Both the position numbers and the translations under genes were made by a program. Positions 55,436 through 64,000 of a DNA stretch of 64,000 nucleotides are shown piece by piece. The notes beneath the pieces were generated by a model. It had not been told where the DNA came from. It worked only from the letters and a program-made list of their open reading frames with translations, and searched no databases. The stretch's first letter is position 1. Every line of letters starts with the position of its first letter. Source of the DNA: Winogradskyella echinorum (GTDB taxonomy: Bacteria > Bacteroidota > Bacteroidia > Flavobacteriales > Flavobacteriaceae); contig NZ_JACOQD010000008.1 of assembly GCF_014297365.1 (NCBI RefSeq), forward strand, positions 52,208 to 116,207, read 5' to 3'.

Positions 55436-55508
55436 CACCCAATTTTGAATTAACCTCTGGCGAGAATCGTGAATGTTGATTTGAAACAACCATTATAAAT
55501 AAAACAAA

Positions 55509-55859
55509 ATGAATTCTTTAGTAAAATTTGTACAAGACGAATTTGTAACACGTAAAGACTTTCCAGAATTTAGTGCTGGTGATACCATTACAGTTTACTA
55601 TGAAATTAGAGAAGGTGAAAAAGTACGTACGCAGTTCTTTAGAGGTGTAGTATTACAACGCAAAGGCACCGGAACTTCAGAAACTTTTACAATCCGTAAA
55701 ATGTCAGGAACAATTGGTGTAGAACGTATCTTCCCAGTTAACTTACCTGCTTTACAAAAAATTGAAGTTAACAAGCGTGGTAAAGTACGTAGAGCTAGAA
55801 TTTTCTACTTTAGAGGTCTTACTGGTAAAAAAGCAAGAATTAAAGAAGTTAGAAGATAA
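55509..55859 (+). CDS. rplS: 50S ribosomal protein L19
   Basis: A 116-residue basic protein at the subunit interface of the ribosome. Typical blocks are present: FSAGDTITVYYEIREGEKVRTQ, FRGVVLQRKGTGTSETFTIRK and the C-terminal RARIFYFRGLTGKKARIKE. It is followed by a strong terminator. Confidence 0.97.
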   Translation: MNSLVKFVQDEFVTRKDFPEFSAGDTITVYYEIREGEKVRTQFFRGVVLQRKGTGTSETFTIRKMSGTIGVERIFPVNLPALQKIEVNKRGKVRRARIFYFRGLTGKKARIKEVRR

Positions 55860-55880
55860 TTCAATCTTACATAACACATT

Positions 55881-55910
55881 AAAAAAGCCTTCAATTAAGA
55901 AGGCTTTTTT
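55881..55910 (+). terminator. Intrinsic terminator after rplS
   Basis: AAAAAAGCCTT and AAGGCTTTTTT form a perfect stem around CAATTAAG. Confidence 0.92.
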
Positions 55911-56059
55911 AGTTTATTAACTTTTGTTAATAAGTGTGGTTTATAAGATGTTTATATCTAAACTGTTAAAAAATTTGTCTATTCGCAATTGTAATGTAAA
56001 TTAGCTAAACAATTAACAACAAACCTAGTTTGGTTTTAAAATATATTTTAAATTAATGT

Positions 56060-56515
56060 TAGTTGCAGATAAAGAGACGTTCTTTATTTATTGAGATTGT
56101 TTTTTGAGGTTGTGGAGCTGCTTGTGTAGATAAGTGAAGTGAAAGAACCATGATGCTTAAAATATGTATAGTATGTTTTGCAGATTATATTTATTAAGCT
56201 GAAAGCTTTGAAGAAGTAATGGAATCGAAAGTGAACATGAAAAGGATGAGCAATGTTTTTTGGACGTATTGAACGCGCAAGCGAACAATAAAGGAAAAAA
56301 CATCAAAAGAAACAAATCTTGCGAAGCTTAGTATTATCAGATCAATACATTTTGAAAGGTATGAAAAGTTTCTCCGAAACAGCAACGCTTGAACCGAAAA
56401 GGATGATGGTGTAAGCCATACAGCCGATTTAGTGAATACTAAATAAGTCACGTACGTACTGTTTCAATGAAAGCCATGTTAGCGCAGATTTATCTGTATT
56501 GATATGGCTTTTTGA
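56060..56515 (+). ncRNA. Probable large structured non-coding RNA (unassigned)
   Basis: This is most of the 740-bp gap between rplS and the pentapeptide gene. It has no credible ORF on either strand but contains a chain of stems. 56069-56087: ATAAAGA/TCTTTAT. 56196-56208: AAGCT/AGCTT. 56253-56303: a long hairpin, ATGTTTTTT/AAAAAACAT, then TATTG/CAATA, an AA/AA internal loop, and CGC-GCAA-GCG capped by a GNRA loop. 56331-56348: GTATT/AATAC. 56368-56380: GTTTC/GAAAC. 56427-56444: ATTTAGT/ACTAAAT. It closes with a terminator on the + strand. It lacks the core motifs of RNase P RNA (GAGGAAAGTCC) and a tRNA-like tmRNA end. The 5' end is a guess. Confidence 0.55.
56470..56513 (+). terminator. Terminator at the 3' end of the putative ncRNA
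   Basis: AAAGCCAT and ATGGCTTT pair with an inner CAGAT/ATCTG hairpin, followed by T residues. No protein gene precedes it on the + strand for over 600 bp, so it should terminate a non-coding transcript. Confidence 0.7.
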
Positions 56516-56599
56516 TTTTATAAACTTATTCCGTTTTACAATTTTATCCTCGTTAGAAATTCACCTTAATTTTAATCTAATCTTTTGTATTCTTACATA

Positions 56600-57172
56600 A
56601 TGAATCAACACTCCGTAGAAAACAAACATTTTAAAAACGAAAATTTCACTAAAAACATTCTACCAAAAGCAGAATACTTAGATTGTTCGTTTGCTAACTG
56701 CAATTTTGAAAATTCTGATATTTCAAATAATATTTTTCTAGAATGTGAATTTGTAGAATGTAATTTTAGTAATGTAAATGTTACAAATACTACGTTCAAT
56801 GAAGTAGAATTTTATAATTGCAAACTAGTTGGAGTATTGTTTCAAAACTGTAATGATTTTTTACTAGGCTTCAACTTTAAGGATTGTATGCTTAACTTAA
56901 GTTCATTTTACAAATTAAAAATTAGCGCCACAAAATTTTTAAATTGTAAAATGCACAATGTAGAATTCTCGGAAAGTGTAGCAAAAAACACATCGTTTTT
57001 AGACTGCGACTTAAAAGGATCTACATTCAGAAATACCAACCTAGAAAATGCCGATTTCTTAACGGCTTATAATTTTGTTATAGACCCTTCCGATAATCAA
57101 ATTAAAAACGCGGTGTTTTCAAAAGAAAATTGTTTAGGACTTCTCATTGCCTTTAATATTAGAATAAAGTAA
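56600..57172 (+). CDS. Pentapeptide-repeat-like protein
   Basis: A 190-residue protein built of repeats with a Phe/Leu in the centre and small or polar residues around it (CSFANCNFENSDISNNIFLEC, then FVECNFSNVNVTNTTF). This should fold as a quadrilateral beta helix. Many repeats carry Cys next to Asn (xxNC, xxDC), unusual but known. Some relatives mimic DNA and protect gyrase from quinolones; most have no known role. The ATG at 56600 is better than the TTG at 56585. Confidence 0.85.
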   Translation: MNQHSVENKHFKNENFTKNILPKAEYLDCSFANCNFENSDISNNIFLECEFVECNFSNVNVTNTTFNEVEFYNCKLVGVLFQNCNDFLLGFNFKDCMLNLSSFYKLKISATKFLNCKMHNVEFSESVAKNTSFLDCDLKGSTFRNTNLENADFLTAYNFVIDPSDNQIKNAVFSKENCLGLLIAFNIRIK

Positions 57173-57245
57173 ATTTTTAATATAATTGAATTTTTATTGT
57201 CATTTCTACAAAATATTAAGCTGTTTACTATTAATCTAACACTAA

Positions 57246-57272
57246 GAAAACGTTATCGTTTTCGTATATTTG
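57246..57272 (+). promoter_or_regulatory. GAAAACG-TTAT-CGTTTTC palindrome next to a TATATTTG box upstream of icd
   Basis: A perfect 7-bp inverted repeat (57246-57263) lies immediately upstream of the -7 box TATATTTG (57265-57272), 48 nt before the isocitrate dehydrogenase ATG. The palindrome sits where a repressor would block RNA polymerase. The AACG-CGTT core recalls LacI-family operators; this is inference. Confidence 0.55.
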
Positions 57273-57314
57273 CCAAGCTAAAAAACTAGCTATTACACAA
57301 TCAAAATATTTTAA

Positions 57315-59543
<2,229 letters not shown>

Positions 59544-59567
59544 CTGTAAATAGTTTAAGGTAATGTT

Positions 59568-59599
59568 AAAAGCTTCTTTTATAGAAGCTTTTTTTTTCT
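59568..59599 (+). terminator. Intrinsic terminator after icd
   Basis: AAAAGCTTCT and AGAAGCTTTT pair around TTTTAT, followed by a long T run. Confidence 0.9.
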
Positions 59600-59684
59600 T
59601 TTAACTTAATTTTACAGTAACAATGTCTTAAGTAATTCGTCTAGATATAAATACTTAATCAGACCAACCTTTTTTTACGCGTAT

Positions 59685-62060
59685 ATGGTATTATCTCTTA
59701 GAAGAATTTTATTCCTTTTTTTGCTTTTTCCTTTATTTCTTTTATCCCAAGAAAAATTTACATTCAGCGGAACAATTACTGATAATCAAAGTAACGAAAC
59801 ACTTATTGGTGTTAACATAATATTTCCAGACATACAATCTGGAACTATGACGAATGAGTATGGTTTTTACTCAATCACTTTACCATCTGGCACTTATAGC
59901 GTTCAAATTAGTTATTTAGGTTTTAAAACAATTTCTGAAACCATAGTTTTAAATTCGGATTTATCTAAAAATTTTAAACTTATTGAAGCAGCCGAAAGCC
60001 TTGATGAAGTTGTAATTACCGAAGATGTTGAAAAACTAAACATTAAAAAACCGCAAATGAGCGTTAATTCTTTATCTATAAAAACGATAAAGAATATGCC
60101 AGTAATTTTAGGAGAGGTAGACGTTATAAAATCAATAACACTTCTTCCTGGTGTTACAAATGCTGGTGAAGGATCTTCTGGTTTTAATGTTAGAGGTGGT
60201 GCTGCAGATCAAAATTTAATTTTATTAGATGAGGCGACAATTTTTAACTCGTCACATTTATTTGGTTTCTTTTCTGTATTTAATCCAGATGCTATTAAAG
60301 ATATAAAATTATATAAAGGAGGAATTCCTGCTAAATACGGTGGTAGAGTTTCATCGGTGTTAGACATTTATCAAAAAGAAGGCAACAGCAGTGAATTTCA
60401 TATGAATGGTGGTATTGGATTAATATCTAGCAGACTTTTAGCCGAAGGTCCTATAAAAAAAGATAAAGGATCATTTTTATTAGGCGGACGAAGTAGTTAC
60501 GCACATTTATTTTTACCACTTTTTGATATTGATAATATTGCCTATTTCTACGATCTTAATACAAAACTTAGTTATAGATTAAATGAAAAAAATAGCATTT
60601 TCTTATCTGGTTATTTTGGAAGGGACGTCTTTGAATTAGCAGATAGCTTTGAAAACACATATGGAAATACTGTTGTTAATTTTAGATGGAATCATTTATT
60701 TTCTGATAAGCTCTTCTCAAACTTATCTTTGATATATTCAGATTATTACTATGGGTTAAAATTAGACTTTGTAGAGTTTGATTGGGAATCTGGAATTAGA
60801 AATTTTAATCTTAAGTACGATTTTAAACACTACATAAACAATAATTTTAAATTAGAATACGGCCTAAATAGTATTTATTACAAATTTAACCCTGGAGAAA
60901 TTAATCCAACAACTGAAGATTCTGGGATTAACCCATTTAAACTTATTGATAAATATGCTTTTGAAAATGCAATCTATATTGATGCGGAGCATAAACTTAG
61001 CAATAAACTTTCAGTGAGTTATGGTGCTCGGTTTAGTACTTTTCATCGTTTAGGACAAGATGAATTAAACGTATATGAGAATGATAACCCTGTACTTTTT
61101 AATGAAGATCTTGGTATTTATGAAAAAGCAGATCCAATTGGTACAGATAATTTTAGTCGTAGTGATGTTATAGAATCCTTTGCTAATATTGAGCCAAGAC
61201 TTGCAATAGCATATCAACTTAATGATAAATCTTCAATAAAAGCAAGTTATAATAGAATGAGTCAGTATTTACATTTATTATCAAACACAAGCTCACCTAC
61301 TCCGCTAGATGTTTGGACTCCGAGTGGAAAATATGTAAAACCTCAATTATTAGATCAGATTGCGTTAGGCTATTTTAAAAACTTTAATGATGATATATTT
61401 TCGTTAGAGATTGAAAGTTTCTACAAAAAAATTAAAAATCGAATAGATTATATAGACGGTGCCGATTTAATTGCAAATAATGCTATTGAACAAGTAATAT
61501 TAAATGGAGAAGCAAGAGCTTATGGATTAGAAGTTCTTTTCAGAAAAAATGAAGGAAAACTTAAAGGCTGGTTAGCATACACGTTGTCAAAATCTGAACA
61601 AAGAACACCAGGTAGAACAACTGCTGAAACAGGAATTAACGATGGAAATTGGTATAATACTGCATTTGATAAAACACACGATATTTCTCTAACAGGAAGT
61701 TATGAATTAAATAAAAAGTGGTCATTTAGTTCCAATTTTATTTTTCAAACAGGACAACCTGCAACGTTACCAAATGGACAATATCAGTATAATGGCATTG
61801 TAATACCTAGTTTTGAAGCACGCAACTCGAGTAGATTATCTTCTTATCATCGGTTAGATTTAGCCGTAAACTATAACCCAAAACCAAACAGTGATAAAAA
61901 GTTAAAAGGCGAATGGGTTTTTGGTATTTATAATTTATACAACAGAAGAAATGCTGCAAGTTTAACTTTTAGAGAAAATAGAAATTCTGGAAATAATGAA
62001 GCTGTTAGATTGGCAATTTTTGGTATTGTACCTTCCGTATCATATAATTTTAAATTTTAA
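59685..62060 (+). CDS. TonB-dependent receptor with carboxypeptidase-regulatory-like N-terminal domain
   Basis: A 791-residue outer-membrane receptor. After the signal peptide (1-21) there is a CarboxypepD_reg-like domain (about 25-110, FSGTITDNQSNETLIGVNIIFPD), then the plug (about 125-225, GEGSSGFNVRGGAADQNLILLDEATIF), then a 22-strand barrel ending IFGIVPSVSYNFKF. A SusC-like TonB box is not obvious. It is followed by a DUF4249 lipoprotein 3 nt downstream, a standard pair in Bacteroidota. The substrate is unknown. Confidence 0.92.
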   Translation: MVLSLRRILFLFLLFPLFLLSQEKFTFSGTITDNQSNETLIGVNIIFPDIQSGTMTNEYGFYSITLPSGTYSVQISYLGFKTISETIVLNSDLSKNFKLIEAAESLDEVVITEDVEKLNIKKPQMSVNSLSIKTIKNMPVILGEVDVIKSITLLPGVTNAGEGSSGFNVRGGAADQNLILLDEATIFNSSHLFGFFSVFNPDAIKDIKLYKGGIPAKYGGRVSSVLDIYQKEGNSSEFHMNGGIGLISSRLLAEGPIKKDKGSFLLGGRSSYAHLFLPLFDIDNIAYFYDLNTKLSYRLNEKNSIFLSGYFGRDVFELADSFENTYGNTVVNFRWNHLFSDKLFSNLSLIYSDYYYGLKLDFVEFDWESGIRNFNLKYDFKHYINNNFKLEYGLNSIYYKFNPGEINPTTEDSGINPFKLIDKYAFENAIYIDAEHKLSNKLSVSYGARFSTFHRLGQDELNVYENDNPVLFNEDLGIYEKADPIGTDNFSRSDVIESFANIEPRLAIAYQLNDKSSIKASYNRMSQYLHLLSNTSSPTPLDVWTPSGKYVKPQLLDQIALGYFKNFNDDIFSLEIESFYKKIKNRIDYIDGADLIANNAIEQVILNGEARAYGLEVLFRKNEGKLKGWLAYTLSKSEQRTPGRTTAETGINDGNWYNTAFDKTHDISLTGSYELNKKWSFSSNFIFQTGQPATLPNGQYQYNGIVIPSFEARNSSRLSSYHRLDLAVNYNPKPNSDKKLKGEWVFGIYNLYNRRNAASLTFRENRNSGNNEAVRLAIFGIVPSVSYNFKF

Positions 62061-62063
62061 ATC

Positions 62064-62879
62064 ATGAAAAAACTTATATTAATAACAGTTATTTTTTCAT
62101 TATTTTATAATTGTGAAGATGTTATAGATGTAGATTTAAATGAAGCTGAACCAAGATTGGTTATTGAAGCTTCAATTAACTGGTTTAAGAATACTCCTGG
62201 TAATGAACAAAGCATAAAACTGTCTTTATCTGCACCATTCTTTAATGATCTAATTCCACCAGCAAATGGAGCAATAATCCAAATTACAGATTCAAATAGT
62301 AATGAATTTAACTTTATTGAAGAAGGAACTACTGGTGTTTACAGAAATAATAATTTTATTCCAGTAGTTGACGAGACTTATACGTTGACTATCAATTATA
62401 ATGGTGAACAATATTCCGCTGCAGAAACATTAAAATCAGTGGTCCCTATTGACTATATAGAGCAAAATAATGAAGGTGGTTTTACTGGTGAAGATATCGA
62501 ATTGAAAGCGTACTATACAGATCCAGTTTTAACAGAAAATTACTATTTTTTTGAATTTATAAGCGATATTCCGGTTATCCCAACTCTAGAAGTGTATGAT
62601 GATGAATTTACTGATGGAAATCAAATTTTTGGGTTTTACACTGAAGAAGATTTAGAATCTGGAGATGTAGTAACTATTAGAAATTATGGTGTGTCTGAGC
62701 GTTTTTACGAATTTATGTTCATTCTTTTACAACAAGGAAGTGATGAAAGTGGTGGACCTTTTGAAACGCAGCCTGCAACAGTTAGAGGCAATTGCATAAA
62801 TGAAACTAATCCCAATAATTATCCTTTTGGCTATTTTAGATTATCTGAAGTAGATGAAGTCATTTACACCGTTGAATAG
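62064..62879 (+). CDS. DUF4249 family lipoprotein, TonB-receptor partner
   Basis: A 271-residue lipoprotein starting MKKLILITVIFSLFYNCEDVIDVDLNEAEPRLVIEASINW, with a lipobox ending FYNC. The CxDVIDVDLNxxxPRLVIEA stretch is the hallmark of DUF4249. The rest is beta-rich, with a YTLTINYNGEQYSAAETL segment. Genes of this family usually follow TonB receptors, as here, and probably work with them at the outer membrane. Its ligand is unknown. Confidence 0.9.
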   Translation: MKKLILITVIFSLFYNCEDVIDVDLNEAEPRLVIEASINWFKNTPGNEQSIKLSLSAPFFNDLIPPANGAIIQITDSNSNEFNFIEEGTTGVYRNNNFIPVVDETYTLTINYNGEQYSAAETLKSVVPIDYIEQNNEGGFTGEDIELKAYYTDPVLTENYYFFEFISDIPVIPTLEVYDDEFTDGNQIFGFYTEEDLESGDVVTIRNYGVSERFYEFMFILLQQGSDESGGPFETQPATVRGNCINETNPNNYPFGYFRLSEVDEVIYTVE

Positions 62880-62907
62880 TATATACTAATATTTATTATC
62901 TTTAAGC

Positions 62908-63723
62908 ATGGCATTTATTAAAACTACAGAGCAAGATTCTTTATATAATAATCTCGAAGAAATGTCTATCAATGAGATTATCACTAATATTAATAATGAA
63001 GATAAAACAGTGCCACTAGCTGTTGAAAAAGCACTTCCACAAATAGAATTATTAATCGAACAAATAGTTTATAAATTAAAAAATGGAGGTCGTTTATTTT
63101 ATATAGGTGCAGGAACTAGTGGTCGATTAGGAATACTTGATGCATCAGAATGTCCACCAACTTTTGGAGTTTCACATAGCTTAGTAATAGGCCTAATTGC
63201 TGGAGGTGATAATGCTATACGTAAAGCTGTAGAAAATGCCGAAGATTCAATTACTCAAGGTTGGAAAGATTTACAGTTAAAAAATGTCTCTGATAAAGAT
63301 GTTGTCGTTGGTATTGCAGCTTCAGGAACTACACCATATGTTATACACGCTTTAAAAGAATGTAATAACCATAATATTATTACTGGATGTATTACTTGTA
63401 ATAATAAGAGTCCGTTATCGCAAGTATCTCAATTCCCAATAGAAGTTATTGTAGGTCCAGAATTTTTAACTGGTAGTTCTAGAATGAAAGCTGGTACAGC
63501 CCAAAAACTTGTCCTAAATATGATTACTACTACTTCTATGATTCAATTAGGAAAAGTAAAAGGTAATAAAATGGTAGACATGCAACTTAGTAATGATAAA
63601 CTAGTTGATAGAGGAATAAAAATGATTATGAACGAATTAAAAGTACCTGAGTCAACAGCAGCAGAATTATTGAATAAGTATAAAAGTGTAAGAAAAAGCA
63701 TTCTAAATGGAAGAAAACAATAG
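62908..63723 (+). CDS. murQ: N-acetylmuramic acid 6-phosphate etherase
   Basis: A 271-residue SIS-domain enzyme that removes D-lactate from MurNAc-6-phosphate during peptidoglycan recycling. The substrate site reads FYIGAGTSGRLGILDASECPPTFG (about 65-88). IAASGTTPYVIHAL and GSSRMKAGTAQKLVLNM follow. All are standard. It overlaps the DUF6095 gene by 17 nt, so the two are co-translated. Confidence 0.95.
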   Translation: MAFIKTTEQDSLYNNLEEMSINEIITNINNEDKTVPLAVEKALPQIELLIEQIVYKLKNGGRLFYIGAGTSGRLGILDASECPPTFGVSHSLVIGLIAGGDNAIRKAVENAEDSITQGWKDLQLKNVSDKDVVVGIAASGTTPYVIHALKECNNHNIITGCITCNNKSPLSQVSQFPIEVIVGPEFLTGSSRMKAGTAQKLVLNMITTTSMIQLGKVKGNKMVDMQLSNDKLVDRGIKMIMNELKVPESTAAELLNKYKSVRKSILNGRKQ

Positions 63724-63946
63724 AACCGATAAAGATGTTTTAGTAAAGGGTTTAAAACAAATGGGGATTTGTCTTTTATTAATGTTTGCAGGTCCTACTC
63801 TATTACATTTAACACTAGATAATGACGATAAACCGCTTTATATTCCGTTACTTATTATTTCTATCCTATTATGTATTGCTGCTATTGCTTTTTTATTCAT
63901 TGGAATCAACACAATTCTTAATAGTATCTTCAAAAGGAAAAAATAA
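63707..63946 (+). CDS. DUF6095 family small membrane protein
   Basis: A 79-residue protein with two predicted membrane helices (about 18-36 and 44-70), starting inside the end of murQ. I recall the motif KGLKQMGICLLLMFAGPTLLHLTL as DUF6095 of Flavobacteriaceae, usually next to murQ. Function unknown. A 13-bp perfect terminator hairpin follows. Confidence 0.78.
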   Translation: MEENNRTDKDVLVKGLKQMGICLLLMFAGPTLLHLTLDNDDKPLYIPLLIISILLCIAAIAFLFIGINTILNSIFKRKK

Positions 63947-63967
63947 TTTTACTATATATAACAAAAA

Positions 63968-63997
63968 AAACCCTTACTAGTTATCTAGTAAGGGTTT
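63968..63997 (+). terminator. Terminator after murQ-DUF6095
   Basis: A perfect 13-bp stem, AAACCCTTACTAG with CTAGTAAGGGTTT, loop TTAT. It is cut close to the window end. Confidence 0.85.
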
Positions 63998-64000
63998 ATA

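Noticed and set aside
54628..55859. trmD-rplS as one simple operon
   Set aside because: They are adjacent, but a 203-bp gap with an exact TATATTTG box shows rplS has its own promoter; co-transcription is possible but not required.
56194..56400. Short + strand reading frames in the ncRNA region (for example around ESKVNMKRMSN)
   Set aside because: They are broken by stops within about 40 codons and start without a clear signal; they may be chance within purine-rich RNA sequence.
56194..56451. 85-codon open frame on the minus strand in the rplS-pentapeptide spacer
   Set aside because: The translation is a jumble of hydrophobic and basic residues with no motif, and the DNA is better explained by stems of a structured RNA on the + strand.

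Overview
The window is chromosomal DNA from a low-GC, probably marine member of the Flavobacteriaceae (Bacteroidota). Four large secreted proteins carry type IX secretion (T9SS) C-terminal sorting domains. Many genes carry the Bacteroidota -7 promoter hexad TAnnTTTG. Family-typical genes include a RprXY-like two-component system, a Bacteroidota-type RpoZ, DUF4835/PorD, DUF4249, DUF2279 and DUF6095. I found no prophage, IS element, CRISPR array, rRNA or tRNA. The content is mostly core chromosome with a few accessory patches.

Layout. 1-7.4 kb (+): the end of a Gfo/Idh/MocA oxidoreductase, a 118-aa orphan, 3-hydroxybutyryl-CoA dehydrogenase, an S23 four-helix-bundle gene flanked by short repeats, DUF1015, YggS, an exonuclease/GIY-YIG nuclease with no normal start codon, a K+ channel and miaA. 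7.5-12.4 kb (-): RprXY-like regulator and kinase, coaE, a YbbR-like protein and a glycosyltransferase. 12.5-20.5 kb (-): two giant T9SS cargo proteins, one a modular FN3/MAM adhesin-like protein with an internal 404-bp perfect repeat, the other a VCBS/UnbV-vanadium haloperoxidase fusion. 20.6-28 kb (-): fabI, recN, porD-like, coaBC, rpoZ, bamD, dapA and DUF6913. 28-30.2 kb (+): a 5'-nucleotidase split over two genes, then a DoxX-like protein. 30.2-35 kb (-): a membrane protein, ligA, a LOG-family protein, prmC and a GNAT. 35-38.1 kb (+): LEA2 lipoprotein, ribD, HAD, EamA. 38.2-45.2 kb: a T9SS arylsulfotransferase-like protein, YigZ, a thioesterase, dnaA, LMW-PTP, a T9SS sugar dehydrogenase and an RsmI-like methylase. 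45.2-49.2 kb (-): envelope genes (lysozyme-like, DUF2279, mltG, GNAT, dapF). 49.4-64 kb (+): htrA, GAPDH, a coiled-coil membrane protein, GNAT, an orphan lipoprotein, trmD, rplS, a probable large structured RNA, a pentapeptide-like protein, monomeric isocitrate dehydrogenase, a TonB receptor with its DUF4249 partner, murQ and DUF6095.

How parts may work together. The clearest regulatory signal is an array of four GTTAAA direct repeats spaced 11, 12 and 11 bp. It lies between the divergent dapF-GNAT-mltG group and htrA. Similar GTTAAA repeats precede the RprXY-like genes themselves and a multi-pass membrane protein gene. The N5-spaced direct-repeat layout is that of OmpR-family operators such as CpxR sites, so I infer an envelope-stress regulon that may be auto-regulated. 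bamD, htrA, mltG, dapF, murQ and the PorD-like gene all serve envelope building or quality control.

The most novel-looking item is the roughly 450-nt region between rplS and the pentapeptide gene (about 56060-56515). It has no convincing ORF, at least seven local hairpins (one long and GNRA-capped), and ends in a terminator on the + strand. It looks like a large non-coding RNA that I cannot assign to a known family.
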